From the NCBI GenBank assembly GCA_035651595.1, contig DASRFJ010000138.1:11355-75354 (forward strand): DNA of 64,000 bases, read 5' to 3'. Each line of letters begins with the position of its first letter. The stretch's first letter is position 1. Below the pieces are notes generated by a model. The model made no database searches and was not told the DNA's origin. It was given only the letters and a program-made list of their open reading frames with translations. Both the position numbers and the translations under genes were made by a program. Origin of the DNA: JAFARZ01 sp035651595 (GTDB lineage: Bacteria > Actinomycetota > Actinomycetes > Streptosporangiales > Streptosporangiaceae). Shown piece by piece: positions 52,523-62,223 of the stretch.

Positions 52523-54545
52523 GCAACGCCTGGGTAAGGCGCGTCTGGCGCGGCTTATCGGCGGGCTCGGCGTCGCGGTGCTGAGCGTGGCCGGCTGCGT
52601 AGGCATGCCGAACGGCGGGCCGCCGAACCAGTATTCGGTCGACCAGAACGACACCGGCCAGGGCCAGGCCTTCATCGGACCGTACCCTTCCGCGCCGATA
52701 CCCAACGCGTCTCCCGTGCAGATCGTCCAGGGGTTCCTGTTCGCCAGCGCCAGCTACTACACGGCCGGCTCGGTCGCCAAGGAGTTCCTCACCCCGGCGG
52801 CGCAGAACTGGAAACCCACCTCGGTCACGGTGTTCACCAAGTGGGACGCGAGCGATCCGACGGAGATGCCGGCCGCGCACAACAAGGCGCAGTCCATCGT
52901 CCAGATCCACGGACAGGTGCAGGCCAGGCTGAACGGTGCGGGCCAGCCCTACGTGTCGGCCGCCCAGAGCAACGCGCCCAACGCGCAGCCGTCGCAGGAC
53001 GGCGGGTCGTGCATGCCCGGCACCGGGTCCACCGGGTGTTACCAGTTCACGCTCGTCAAGGTCGACGGGCAGTGGCGGATTGATTCACCGCCGCCCTATC
53101 TGCTGGTCGAGGAGAACGCCTTCCAGCGGGGCTGGGCATCGCAGGACCTGTATTTCTTCGACGCCACCCGCCAGGTCCTCGTCCCCGACTCGGTGTTCGT
53201 GCCAATCGGGACCAGCGAATCGGACCTGCTGAACAAGCTGGCGCAGGCCCTGGTGAAGGGCCCCTCGCAGGCATCGTGGCTATCCGGTGCCACCGGCAGC
53301 AACGTCTTCCCCCCGAACGTCTCGATCACGGTCCAGCCCAACCCGCCGGCCGCCGCGGTCGTGTACCTGAAGGGCACGCTTACCAGCGCCGAGCAGAAGG
53401 CACTGCCGTTGATGGCGGCCGAACTCGCGTGGACGCTCACCGCGCCCTCCTCGGCCGGCCAGTCGCAGATCCAGTCCGTCGCGCTCCAGGTGAACAGCAC
53501 GCAGTGGCCGAACGCGAACCAGCAGCTCACGCGGACGACGTACGAGAAATACGACCCGTATCCGTCCAAGGCCGCCGCGTTCACCTACATCGACCCGCAT
53601 GGCGTCCCTCAGTCACGCTGCGGCTCGATCACGAACGCCACAGTCGGCCAGGCTATCCCGGTCTTCGGCCAGGCCGGCGACACGGCGCTGGCGCAGTGCA
53701 CGGCGAGCCCCTCCGCCGCCGCGGCGCCGTCCAGCCCGGCCCCGAGCCAGTCGGCAACGTCGGCGGCGCCGGGCAAGCACGGGCAGCCGGGCAAGCCCGC
53801 CACGTACGCGATGGCCGCGGTCTCGCCGGATGGCAAGTTCGTGGCCGTGGTGTCGGCCGCGCACGACAAGCTCAGCATTGGTGCGGTCGGCGCGCGCTCC
53901 AGCCTCAGACAGGTGCTGGGTCCGCAACAGGGCATCTCCTCCATCAGCTGGGATCGCCGCGACAATCTGTGGTTTACCGAGGCCGGCAACGTGGCGGTGG
54001 TGCCCGCCTACGGCGGCAAGGCGTATCCGATCGTGGGGCTGCCCAACGTGACCGCACTCAGCGTGGCTCCCGACGGGGTGCGGGTCGCGCTGCTGCTCCA
54101 GCAGAACGCGTCGGGCAATGACAGTGACCTGGAACTGGCGGCGATCATCTCGGGCGGTGACCAGGGCCAGCAGCAGGTGCCCGGCCAGCGCTCGAGCGGT
54201 CTGTACCTCGGCTCCCCGGTGCCGCTCGGACCTGGCATCATCGGCTCGGCGCTGACCTGGTACGACGCCGACAACTTGATCGTGCTCGCGCCGCCTACCG
54301 ACAACAGCGTGGCAGGCGACCTGGAGAAGGTGCCGGTGAACGGCCGCGGAGGTGCGTCGCTCACCCCGCCGCAGACCGCATCCGATCAAATGGTGGAGTC
54401 GATCGCCGCGGCTAACTCGGCCAACATGCTGGTGGTCGGGTTGTCCGGCGGCCAGCTCGAGGTCTCGGTCGGCTCCGAAGGGCCGTGGCAGACCGTTTCT
54501 TCCGGCGGCTCCGCGCCCAGCTACTGGATCAATCCCGCTTCCTGA
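52515..54545 (+). CDS. lpqB: Lipoprotein LpqB
   Basis: 676 residues. The lipobox is LSVAGC with Cys28, after a basic start and hydrophobic core. The N-terminal part includes a GerMN-like region (PLMAAELAWTLTAPSS). The C-terminal half is a beta-propeller-like region beginning YAMAAVSPDGKFVAVVSA. An Ala/Ser/Pro-rich linker separates them near residues 395-420 (SPSAAAAPSSPAPSQS). LpqB modulates MtrAB signalling in mycobacteria. The three genes form one transcription unit. Confidence 0.95.
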   Translation: MAEQRLGKARLARLIGGLGVAVLSVAGCVGMPNGGPPNQYSVDQNDTGQGQAFIGPYPSAPIPNASPVQIVQGFLFASASYYTAGSVAKEFLTPAAQNWKPTSVTVFTKWDASDPTEMPAAHNKAQSIVQIHGQVQARLNGAGQPYVSAAQSNAPNAQPSQDGGSCMPGTGSTGCYQFTLVKVDGQWRIDSPPPYLLVEENAFQRGWASQDLYFFDATRQVLVPDSVFVPIGTSESDLLNKLAQALVKGPSQASWLSGATGSNVFPPNVSITVQPNPPAAAVVYLKGTLTSAEQKALPLMAAELAWTLTAPSSAGQSQIQSVALQVNSTQWPNANQQLTRTTYEKYDPYPSKAAAFTYIDPHGVPQSRCGSITNATVGQAIPVFGQAGDTALAQCTASPSAAAAPSSPAPSQSATSAAPGKHGQPGKPATYAMAAVSPDGKFVAVVSAAHDKLSIGAVGARSSLRQVLGPQQGISSISWDRRDNLWFTEAGNVAVVPAYGGKAYPIVGLPNVTALSVAPDGVRVALLLQQNASGNDSDLELAAIISGGDQGQQQVPGQRSSGLYLGSPVPLGPGIIGSALTWYDADNLIVLAPPTDNSVAGDLEKVPVNGRGGASLTPPQTASDQMVESIAAANSANMLVVGLSGGQLEVSVGSEGPWQTVSSGGSAPSYWINPAS

Positions 54546-55035
54546 GACTTCGTAACAGACTCGCAAGGTGGCAGGCAGCGACTTTTTTTCTACGGCCAGA
54601 CGCGCCCAAACATCCCGCATAACGGGCGGTAGGCTCGCTGCCTGCGACTTTATGCTGTCGTTATGTAACTCTTTGCGATCGATCGCCTACAAGTCCTACC
54701 TGACATTCACGCGTTAGCGAGCTAGCGTTCATGGCATGGCACTCGCCCGGGCCCGTGGTTGCGCGGGGCCTGGATTCCTCGTGGGGAACCGGGCTCGGCA
54801 AGCCGATGCCAGCCGCAGGCAAAACGGTCCACGTAAGGCGACTTTTCGTCGACTGATCACGGTGCGGCTTAGAGGTAAGTCCTGCCTCTCCTGGGAACAC
54901 CGAGTCCCCAGAGCAGGGAGAAGGGCAGTAGTGGCCGTAGCGGCCGCGAACCCCTCAGCAGGCGGATGTGGGGTCGAAGACCAGGTCGGCCGGGCGAGTG
55001 CCGTCCAGGGTAACCGGACTGGAAGGGGGCTCGAA
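54546..55035. other. 490-bp region before hpf
   Basis: No gene supported. The left part (54640-54720) is AT-rich and may hold the hpf promoter. In related genomes a phosphoribosyltransferase gene (comF) lies between lpqB and hpf; no trace of it is seen. The right part is a 350-bp GC-rich leader; no known riboswitch class could be assigned. Confidence 0.5.
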
Positions 55036-55716
55036 ATGGAAATCATTGTCCGCGGACATCACATGACTGTCCCGGCACGGTTCCGTCAGCACGCGACTGA
55101 GAAGCTCGCCAAGCTGGCGAAGCTCGACCAGAAGGCAATGAGAATCGATGTAGAGGTCTCCAAGGAACGCAACTCACGACAAGCCGACCGGCGAGAGCGG
55201 GTCGAACTCACCATCCGGTCCCGAGGGCCGGCGATCCGCGCCGAAGCGGCGGCGGAGGACAGATACACGGCCCTCGACATGGCCTTCGCCAAACTCGAAA
55301 ACCGATTGCGCCGCGTGAGCGACCGCCGCAAGGTCAAGCACGGCGACAACGCGTCAGTCCGGTCGCCGGGCATGCTGACCACGGTGGTCACCTCCCCGGC
55401 CGACGCCGAGGGGATGCTGGTGGACATGCCGGCGCTGACGGCCTTGGAGGAGGCCGAACCACCCAGCTCGTCCGGCAACGGGCACGCCGATCCGGACGGT
55501 CGTCTCGTCCCGATTCAGATGGAGGGAGATGGCCCGCTCGTGGTGCGGGAAAAGACGCACCCCGCCAAGCCGATGACGATCGACCAGGCGCTGCTGGAGA
55601 TGGAACTCGTCGGCCACGACTTCTACTTGTTCCACGACAGCGACTGCGATCGCTTCAGCGTCGTCTACCGGCGCCGAGGTTATGACTACGGCGTAATTCG
55701 CCTGGTCGAGGAGTAA
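55036..55716 (+). CDS. hpf: Long-form ribosome hibernation-promoting factor
   Basis: 226 residues from ATG at 55036, with GGAAGGGGG upstream. The N-terminal S30AE domain (residues 1-100) starts MEIIVRGHHMTVPARFRQHA and continues with EDRYTALDMAFAKLENRLRRV. A flexible linker leads to the C-terminal domain (about 165-226) with KPMTIDQALLEMELVGHDFYLF and DSDCDRFSVVYRRRGYDYGVI, which drives 70S dimerisation in long forms. It is transcribed in the same direction as lpqB and the response regulator. Confidence 0.95.
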   Translation: MEIIVRGHHMTVPARFRQHATEKLAKLAKLDQKAMRIDVEVSKERNSRQADRRERVELTIRSRGPAIRAEAAAEDRYTALDMAFAKLENRLRRVSDRRKVKHGDNASVRSPGMLTTVVTSPADAEGMLVDMPALTALEEAEPPSSSGNGHADPDGRLVPIQMEGDGPLVVREKTHPAKPMTIDQALLEMELVGHDFYLFHDSDCDRFSVVYRRRGYDYGVIRLVEE

Positions 55717-55866
55717 TCGACGCTGGCCGGCCCGGGCCGGGCTTGCATCATGGCTCCGGGTCGGCCAGAGTCTGATCGTGACATTCATGCCGATCAAGGT
55801 CAGCCTTCCTGCCCCTGGCTGTTTCCGGGCAGCGTCGGCGGCGGCCCCCGAGGGAGGCATAGCGAA

Positions 55867-56586
55867 GTGAGCCAGCCGGTGGTGCGTGGCGTAGGGCCGG
55901 AAGGGGGCGGCCGGCCGGACCCGATTCGCGTGCTGATCGCGGACGACCATGCCCTGTTCCGGCGCGGCCTGGAGATGGTCCTTCAGGAAGAGCGGGACAT
56001 CGAACTCGTCGGGCAGGCCAGCAACGGCGCCGAGGCGGTGGCCATGGCGGGCGAGGCGGTGCCCGACGTCGTGCTGATGGACATCCGGATGCCCAAGACC
56101 AGCGGGATCGAGGCTTGCCGCGCGATGAAGGAGGTCGCGCCCAGCGCCAAGATCGTCATGCTGACGATCAGCGACGAGGAAGAGGACCTGTTCGAGGCGA
56201 TCAGGGCCGGTGCCAGCGGCTACCTGCTCAAGGACATCCCGCTCGACGAGGTCGCGGACGCGGTCCGCGCCGTGCACGGCGGCCAGTCGCTGATCAACCC
56301 GTCGATGGCGGGCAAGCTCATCACCGAGTTCGCCACGCTCGCCAAGCGGGACAGCGAGGAGGAGCGGGCGCAGCGCGTTCCGGCGCCGAAGCTGACCGAG
56401 CGGGAGATGGAAGTGCTCAAGCTCGTGGCTCGCGGCATGAACAACCGCGACATCGCCAAGGAGCTGTTCATCTCCGAGAACACCGTCAAGAACCACGTGC
56501 GGAACATCCTGGAAAAGCTCCAGATCCATTCCCGCATGGAGGCGGTCATGATCGCCGTCAGGCAGAAGCTGATCGAACTTCGCTAG
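55867..56586 (+). CDS. NarL/LuxR-family response regulator
   Basis: 239 residues from GTG at 55867, preceded by GAGGGAGG. The receiver runs from RVLIADDHALFRRGLEMVL, with Asp in VVLMDIRMPKTSGIEA and Lys in GYLLKDIPLDEV. The C-terminal helix-turn-helix is LTEREMEVLKLVARGMNNRDIAKELFISENTVKNHVRNILEKL. No histidine kinase gene is adjacent, so it is an orphan in this window. Similar regulators lie between hpf and secA in Streptomyces. Confidence 0.92.
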   Translation: MSQPVVRGVGPEGGGRPDPIRVLIADDHALFRRGLEMVLQEERDIELVGQASNGAEAVAMAGEAVPDVVLMDIRMPKTSGIEACRAMKEVAPSAKIVMLTISDEEEDLFEAIRAGASGYLLKDIPLDEVADAVRAVHGGQSLINPSMAGKLITEFATLAKRDSEEERAQRVPAPKLTEREMEVLKLVARGMNNRDIAKELFISENTVKNHVRNILEKLQIHSRMEAVMIAVRQKLIELR

Positions 56587-56692
56587 CCGGGGACCGGACA
56601 CAAGCCACATTTCTGGCGCGTCGGCGGGCGCGCCTGGCCCCGTGCCGGCCGCCGGGTCTGGCCGCGTGCGCGCACACCGGCAGTCCCGTCAG

Positions 56693-56776
56693 CAACGTGG
56701 ACGTTTACCCCTTCGTGGAGGATCGACCCTCGTGAACAGGGGTCCCGCTACCACAAAGGGGAAAACCACCACGCTA
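56693..56776. repeat. Dispersed inverted-repeat element, family B, copy 3
   Basis: The left arm (56693-56718) is identical to that at 26008-26033. The right arm (56751-56776) starts CCACAAAGGGGAAAACC and pairs imperfectly. The loop holds GACCCTCGTGAACAGGGGTC, its own hairpin. It lies between the convergent response-regulator and AlkX-like genes. Flanking GGCAGTCC on the left and GAGGCCC on the right are shared with the copy at 26008. Confidence 0.75.
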
Positions 56777-56826
56777 TCGAGGCCCATGTCACGAATCTGG
56801 CGCCCCGGCCGTAAAGCCGCCCGTCG

Positions 56827-58062
56827 TCAGGCGCTCGCCAGCTCGGCAGCGAGCCGGGGAGCGAGCCCGGCGGGTGCCACCTGCTCCAGCCGCACGTCGT
56901 CGCAGCCGACCCAGCTCGCCGCTTCGCGCAGCGCTTTCGCCATGGGCCCGACGGCGCCGGGCCGGTCCAGCGACACCTTGCGCGCGACCAGCGTGGTGCC
57001 CTCGCGGGCCGGGTCGACCCGGCCCGCCAGCCTGCCGCCCGCCAGCAACGGCATGGTGAAGTAGCCGTGCACCCGCTTGTCCTTTGGCACGTATGCCTCG
57101 AGGCTGTGCTCGAAGCCGAACATGCGCAGCGTCCGCTTGCGGTCCCAGATCAGCGAGTCGAAGGGTGACAGCAGCGTCGTTCGGTGTCGTTCTGGCCCCG
57201 CCGAAGTAGCCGCCGCCAGCGCCGCCGGATCCGCCCACCCGCCGACTTCCCTGCCGTCGTAAGCGATCGTGACCGGCGTCAGCCCGGCCGCCTCCGCCGC
57301 CTGCTCCAGCGCCGCGGCCGGGGCGGCGAACGTGGCGTTGAGGAACTTGCTGAGCCGGTGATAGTCGATGACGTCCGCTCTGGTCACGACCCCGAGGGCC
57401 CGCGCACTCACGCCCATCAGATGGCTGAGGCACTCGGCATCGGACGGCTCGCTTTCCAGCAGCCGCGCGGGCAATACCCGCTCCGGCAGGTCGTAGACGC
57501 GCCGCCAGCCGGACCGCCGGACGCAGACCGCCTCTCCGGTGTCGAGCAGCCATTCGGCCGCGATTTTCACTTCTGACCAGTCCCACCACGGCCCGCCGCC
57601 CTTGGCGCCGCCCAGCTCGGTGGCGGTGAGCGGCCCGTCCGCCGTCAGCCGGGCCAGCACCTGCTTGCAGGCGGTCTCCGACACCCGGTGCCAGCGCTGG
57701 CCTTGTGCGATGAAGTAGCGCCGCCGGAACCCGTAGTAGGGCCATTCCTCGATGGGCAGGATGCAGGCGGCGTGCGCCCAGTACTCGAAGGTGGCGGGGG
57801 TGTGCGGGTGCCAGTACGCCCGCTCGACCCGCCCCCGGCCGATGGGCCCGAGCCGGGCATAGGGGACCAGCTCGTGGGAACGGGCCAGGACGCTGATCGT
57901 GTCCAGCTGGACGGCGCCGATCCGGCTCAGCATGCCGGGGATGCCGCCCTGCCGCGAGGCAGCGCCGAGAAACCCCTGGGAACGCAGCGTTATCCGCCGC
58001 ACCTCATCGGGGGAGAGCACCACGGAACCCATGCCGCCGAGCGTAGCGGCAGGGTCTGACAT
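56827..58062 (-). CDS. AlkX/YcaQ-like winged-helix DNA glycosylase family protein
   Basis: 411 residues (ATG 58062; ATG 58032 is also possible). Family HTH_42: several winged-helix modules. The catalytic motif of the bacterial interstrand-crosslink glycosylases (QxD or QxQ) is present as GAVQLDTISVLARSHELVPYARLG near residue 50. Other conserved parts are FEYWAHAACILPIEEWPYY, LLSPFDSLIWDRKRTLRMFGFE and VHGYFTMPLLAGGRLAGRVD. E. coli YcaQ/AlkX unhooks DNA crosslinks; its Gln-x-Asp matches here. It ends the set of three DNA-repair genes in the window with ung and the AlkA-like gene. Confidence 0.88.
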   Translation of the reverse strand: MSDPAATLGGMGSVVLSPDEVRRITLRSQGFLGAASRQGGIPGMLSRIGAVQLDTISVLARSHELVPYARLGPIGRGRVERAYWHPHTPATFEYWAHAACILPIEEWPYYGFRRRYFIAQGQRWHRVSETACKQVLARLTADGPLTATELGGAKGGGPWWDWSEVKIAAEWLLDTGEAVCVRRSGWRRVYDLPERVLPARLLESEPSDAECLSHLMGVSARALGVVTRADVIDYHRLSKFLNATFAAPAAALEQAAEAAGLTPVTIAYDGREVGGWADPAALAAATSAGPERHRTTLLSPFDSLIWDRKRTLRMFGFEHSLEAYVPKDKRVHGYFTMPLLAGGRLAGRVDPAREGTTLVARKVSLDRPGAVGPMAKALREAASWVGCDDVRLEQVAPAGLAPRLAAELASA

Positions 58063-58072
58063 TTCCGGAGAT

Positions 58073-58351
58073 CTAGTACCAGTCGTCCAGGATGCGCAAC
58101 GACAGCGCGAAGATTCCGCCGACCACGACGATGCCGGTGCCGAGCCAGAACGCCCACCACGTCGGCCCGGCGGTCAGCGCGGTGCCGCCGACGACGAACC
58201 CGACCACGATGATCGCGATCGCGACCCAGGAGGAAGCACGGCCATGGTGCGCCTCGAGATGCCCGGACCCAGCGACGGCCGCGCGAGCGGGCTTGGCCGC
58301 GCCCTTGCCGATGGCCTCGTCGATGGCGCTCGTTACGCCCTGATCGGCCAC
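58073..58351 (-). CDS. Small two-helix membrane protein (HGxxPAAW/DUF6704 type)
   Basis: 92 residues. A polar N-terminus with HHGRASSWVAIAIIVVGFVVGG, where HGRASSW stands for the family's HGxxPAAW motif, is followed by a first membrane segment and then a second one (WWAFWLGTGIVVVGGIFAL). It ends in LRILDDWY. The family is a conserved two-segment membrane protein of actinobacteria with no known function. It is 10 bp upstream of the AlkX-like gene, on the same strand. Confidence 0.85.
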   Translation of the reverse strand: MADQGVTSAIDEAIGKGAAKPARAAVAGSGHLEAHHGRASSWVAIAIIVVGFVVGGTALTAGPTWWAFWLGTGIVVVGGIFALSLRILDDWY

Positions 58352-58574
58352 GCCGTACTCCCCTCTAGTAGGTGCCGCTCCTATTATGCTCCGGAGGTGC
58401 CAGACTGGTCCCCAGCCGGCCCCATCGCAGTGACTCGGCTTACTGCCTTATCTCGCCTACGATGACAGGCGAGACCGGTGCCGGAACCTTGACCGGTGCC
58501 CGAGCATTAATACCAAGCGACGGCCACCAACCGTAGCTGAGAGGTCAGACGATCCGCGAGGAGCGCGACGAGAA

Positions 58575-61500
58575 GTGCCAGCAATAGTCGATAGTGTCCT
58601 TCGCGCAGGCGAAGGACGGATCCTGCGCAAGCTCAAGCGGATCAGCGAGCAGATCAATTCAATCGAAGACGAATTCGTCAATATGGGCGACGCGGACCTC
58701 CGCGCCCTGACCGACGAGTTCCGCCAGCGTTACGCCGATGGCGAAACCCTCGACGACCTGCTTCCCGAGGCGTTCGCCGCGGTCCGGGAGGCGGCCAAGC
58801 GAACCCTGGGCCAGCGTGCGTTCGACGTCCAGCTGATGGGCGCCGCCGCGCTGCACATGGGGAACATCGCCGAGATGAAGACCGGTGAGGGCAAGACGCT
58901 CACCGGTGTGTTCCCGGCGTACCTGAACGCGCTGGCCGGCGACGGCGTCCACGTGGTCACCGTCAACGACTACCTGGCCAAGCGCGACGCCGAGTGGATG
59001 GGCCGCGTGCACCGGTTCATGGGCCTCCAGGTCGGCGTGATCCTCGCCCAGATGGAGCCGAACGAGCGGCGCCAGCAGTACGCGGCCGACATCACTTACG
59101 GCACGAACAACGAGTTCGGCTTCGACTACCTCCGCGACAACATGGCCTGGTCGCTGGACGAGTGCGTGCAGCGCGGCCACAGCTATGCGATCGTGGACGA
59201 GGTCGACTCGATCCTGGTCGACGAGGCCAGGACCCCGCTGATCATCAGCGGGCCGGCCGAGCAGTCCGCCCGCTGGTACACCGAGTTCGCCAAGCTCGCC
59301 CCCCGGCTGCGCCGTGGTGAGGACGGCGACGGCGACTACGAGGTCGACGAGAAGAAGAAGACCGTCGGCATCCTCGAGTCCGGTGTCGAGAAGGTGGAGA
59401 ACTGGCTCGGCATCGACAACCTGTACGACCCGGTGAACACGCCGCTGGTCAGCTTCCTGAACAACGCGATCAAGGCCAAGGAGCTGTACAAGCGCGACAA
59501 GGACTACGTCGTGATGAACGGCGAGGTCCTGATCGTGGACGAGTTCACCGGCCGCATGCTGCACGGACGCCGGTACAACGAGGGCATGCACCAGGCCATC
59601 GAGGCCAAGGAAGGCGTGCAGATCAAGGACGAGAACCAGACGCTCGCCACGATCACCCTCCAGAACTACTTCCGGCTTTACGACAAGCTGGCCGGCATGA
59701 CCGGTACCGCGATCACCGAGGCCAACGAGTTCCACCAGATCTACAAGCTCGGCGTCGTCCCGATCCCGACGAACATGCCGATGATCCGCGCGGACGAGTC
59801 CGACGTGGTGTACCAGACGGCCCAGGCCAAGTTCGAGGCCTGCGTCGAGGACATCGCGGAGCGGAACCGCAAGGGCCAGCCGATGCTGGTCGGCACGACC
59901 AGCGTGGAGAAGTCCGAGATCCTGTCCCGGATGCTCAAGCTGCGCGGCGTGCCGCACAACGTGCTGAACGCCAAGTATCACGAGCGCGAGGCGGCGATCG
60001 TCGCCGAGGCTGGCCGGTCCGGCGCGGTCACCGTGGCCACCAACATGGCGGGCCGCGGTACCGACATCATGCTCGGCGGCAACCCGGACTTCATCGCGGA
60101 CGCCGAACTCCACAAGCAGGGCTTGTCGCCGTCCGAGACGCCAGAAGAGTATGAGCGGGCCTGGCCGGAGGCGCTGGCCAGGGCTAAGCAGGCGGTGGCG
60201 GCGGACCACGAGCAGGTCCTGCTGGCCGGCGGCCTCTACGTCCTAGGCACCGAACGACACGAGTCTCGCCGGATCGACAACCAGCTTCGCGGCCGTGGCG
60301 GACGTCAGGGTGACCCGGGGGAGACGCGCTTCTACCTGTCGCTAGAAGACGATCTGATGCGGATGTTCAACTCCGACCGGGTCGCGGCGATCATGGACCG
60401 GCTGAACATCCCGCCGGATGTGCCGGTGGAGTCCAAGCTGGTCACCCGCACGATCAGGTCCGCGCAGACCCAGGTCGAGCAGCAGAACTTCGAGATCCGC
60501 AAGGACGTGCTCAAGTACGACGACGTGCTGAACCGGCAGCGCCAGGTGATCTACGGCGAACGCCGCCGGGTCCTGGAAGGCGCCGACCTGCACGACCAGA
60601 TCGACGGCATGATCGACGAGGTCGTCGCCGGGTACGTGGCGGGCGCGACCGCCGAGGGGTACCCGGAGGAGTGGGACCTGGACAAGCTGTGGCAGGCGTT
60701 CCGCCAGCTGTACCCGATCAGCGTCTCGGTCCAGGACGTGGTCGAGGAGGCCGGCGGCGAACTGGCCGGCCTGTCCGGTGAGTTCCTCACCGAGGTGATC
60801 CAGGACGACGCGCACAAGGCCTACGAGCGCCGGGAGACCGAGTACGGCCCGGAGATCATGCGTGAGCTGGAGCGCCGCGTCGTGCTTTCGGTGCTGGACC
60901 GCAAGTGGCGCGAGCATCTCTACGAGATGGACTACCTGCGTGAGGGCATCGGGCTGCGCGGCTACGGCCAGCGTGACCCGCTGATCGAGTACCAGCGCGA
61001 GGGCTACGACATGTTCAACTCCATGATGGAGGGCATCAAGGAGGAGTCGGTCGGGCTGCTGTTCAACGCCCAGGTCCAGTTCCAGGAGAACCCGGTCGTC
61101 GAGGACGACACGGCCGGCCAGCTGCCGAACGGCGCCGCTCAGGGCCAGTTCACCGGCCAAGGCCAGTTCCCCGCGCAGGGCCAGGTTCCCGGCCAAGGCC
61201 AGGTTCCCGGCCAGGGTCAGCTGCCCGGCCAGCCGCAGCCCGGCCAAGGCCAGGTTCCCGGCCAGCCGCAGCCCTCCCGCCAGGGCCAGCCCGGGCAACA
61301 GCAGCGGCGCCAGTCGCAATCTGGGGCTCAGCAGCAGCGTCAGTCACAGCGGCAACAGCAGCGCCAGTCGCAACAGGCCGGACAGCAGGCCAGGCCCGCC
61401 GGCGGCGGCGCTCACGCCCGCCCGGCCGGCGCCCAGCCCGCGACGCCGGCGGCTCCGGTGCCGGCCGGCCTCGGCCCGCGTCGCCCGTCGCAGCAGCGCA

Positions 61501-61664
61501 TGCAATACTCCGGCCCGAGCGCGGACGGCGGCGCGCAGGTGCAGACCAGCAGCGGCCCGTCCGGTGACGCGGACTTCGATCACGTCGGTCGCAACGACCC
61601 GTGCCCCTGTGGCTCGGGCCGCAAGTTCAAGCGTTGCCACGGCGACCCGCGGATGCGCCCGTAG
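58575..61664 (+). CDS. secA: Preprotein translocase ATPase SecA
   Basis: 1029 residues from GTG at 58575. The motor has MKTGEGKTLTGVFPAYLNAL (Walker A), VDEVDSILVDEARTPLIISG (Walker B region), VATNMAGRGTDIMLGG and QLRGRGGRQGDPGETRFYLS. The C-terminal SEC-C zinc motif is CPCGSGRKFKRCHGD, with three Cys and a His. Between the motor and zinc finger, about residues 855-945 are a Gln/Gly/Pro-rich linker built of QGQVPG-like hexapeptides, then Gln/Arg/Ser runs. It drives Sec-dependent export with SecYEG. It is a single-copy housekeeping gene here. Confidence 0.98.
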   Translation: MPAIVDSVLRAGEGRILRKLKRISEQINSIEDEFVNMGDADLRALTDEFRQRYADGETLDDLLPEAFAAVREAAKRTLGQRAFDVQLMGAAALHMGNIAEMKTGEGKTLTGVFPAYLNALAGDGVHVVTVNDYLAKRDAEWMGRVHRFMGLQVGVILAQMEPNERRQQYAADITYGTNNEFGFDYLRDNMAWSLDECVQRGHSYAIVDEVDSILVDEARTPLIISGPAEQSARWYTEFAKLAPRLRRGEDGDGDYEVDEKKKTVGILESGVEKVENWLGIDNLYDPVNTPLVSFLNNAIKAKELYKRDKDYVVMNGEVLIVDEFTGRMLHGRRYNEGMHQAIEAKEGVQIKDENQTLATITLQNYFRLYDKLAGMTGTAITEANEFHQIYKLGVVPIPTNMPMIRADESDVVYQTAQAKFEACVEDIAERNRKGQPMLVGTTSVEKSEILSRMLKLRGVPHNVLNAKYHEREAAIVAEAGRSGAVTVATNMAGRGTDIMLGGNPDFIADAELHKQGLSPSETPEEYERAWPEALARAKQAVAADHEQVLLAGGLYVLGTERHESRRIDNQLRGRGGRQGDPGETRFYLSLEDDLMRMFNSDRVAAIMDRLNIPPDVPVESKLVTRTIRSAQTQVEQQNFEIRKDVLKYDDVLNRQRQVIYGERRRVLEGADLHDQIDGMIDEVVAGYVAGATAEGYPEEWDLDKLWQAFRQLYPISVSVQDVVEEAGGELAGLSGEFLTEVIQDDAHKAYERRETEYGPEIMRELERRVVLSVLDRKWREHLYEMDYLREGIGLRGYGQRDPLIEYQREGYDMFNSMMEGIKEESVGLLFNAQVQFQENPVVEDDTAGQLPNGAAQGQFTGQGQFPAQGQVPGQGQVPGQGQLPGQPQPGQGQVPGQPQPSRQGQPGQQQRRQSQSGAQQQRQSQRQQQRQSQQAGQQARPAGGGAHARPAGAQPATPAAPVPAGLGPRRPSQQRMQYSGPSADGGAQVQTSSGPSGDADFDHVGRNDPCPCGSGRKFKRCHGDPRMRP

Positions 61665-62159
61665 CTACGGGGTATCGACGTCGGTGCACAGCCAGCGGGC
61701 CGGGCGCGGTGGCAGCCCCGGTGCCGCTGGCCTTGCGGGTAGCTGCTCGAACCGCATGGCCAGCGCCCGGGTGCGCGGTCCGAACCCGGCGATGACCGTC
61801 ACGTCGACGACGTCTGCGCCGGTCCGGGACGCGAGGACGCGCCTGAGCCGGACCTCGCCGTCGGTGCGCAGCACCGGGATCAGCCGCTTGAGCTGAGCCT
61901 GGACCCCCTCCGTGGTGACGGCGACGAGCTGCCGGAACGGCCGCGTGCCGGCCACCGTCTCGATGATGGCCTGAGCGAACGGCCGTGCCCAGGACGCCTC
62001 CGGCGAGACCGCGATCGCGGCGGCAGCCGTCGCCGGTTCCGCGGCCGGGGCTTGGGCCTGGACCCGGGCCCGGGCGGGCTGATCGCCGAGCACCGGGCGC
62101 CCGTCGCGGTCGTAGGGCGGCGCGCCGTCCGGCACCGTGGCTATCCGAAGTGGGTGCAT
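61665..62159 (-). CDS. Rv3235-like family protein
   Basis: 164 residues. Its stop codon (61665-61667) abuts the secA stop directly, and the genes converge with no gap. Conserved parts are WARPFAQAIIETVAGTRPFRQLV, LRRVLASRTGADVVDVTVIAGFGPRTRALAMRFEQL and PRPARWLCTDVDTP. The N-terminus is Ala/Pro-rich. The family lies next to secA in actinobacteria (Rv3235 type) and its role is unknown. Confidence 0.88.
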   Translation of the reverse strand: MHPLRIATVPDGAPPYDRDGRPVLGDQPARARVQAQAPAAEPATAAAAIAVSPEASWARPFAQAIIETVAGTRPFRQLVAVTTEGVQAQLKRLIPVLRTDGEVRLRRVLASRTGADVVDVTVIAGFGPRTRALAMRFEQLPARPAAPGLPPRPARWLCTDVDTP

Positions 62160-62223
62160 GCTCAGGTTCTATCGGATGCCTCTGACATTCTTGCCGTTCA
62201 TCTAGCCGCCTTACGATCAAAGC

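Noticed and set aside
50552..52705. Minus-strand frame of 717 codons opposite mtrB
   Set aside because: Third-position GC bias of mtrB leaves the antisense frame open. No ribosome site or homology.
54736..55035. N-terminal extension of hpf in the same frame
   Set aside because: The conserved S30AE start is at 55036 with a strong ribosome site; upstream codons show no homology.
58659..60209. Long minus-strand frame opposite secA
   Set aside because: Shadow of the highly expressed GC-rich gene; Val/Asp/His-rich sequence without domains.
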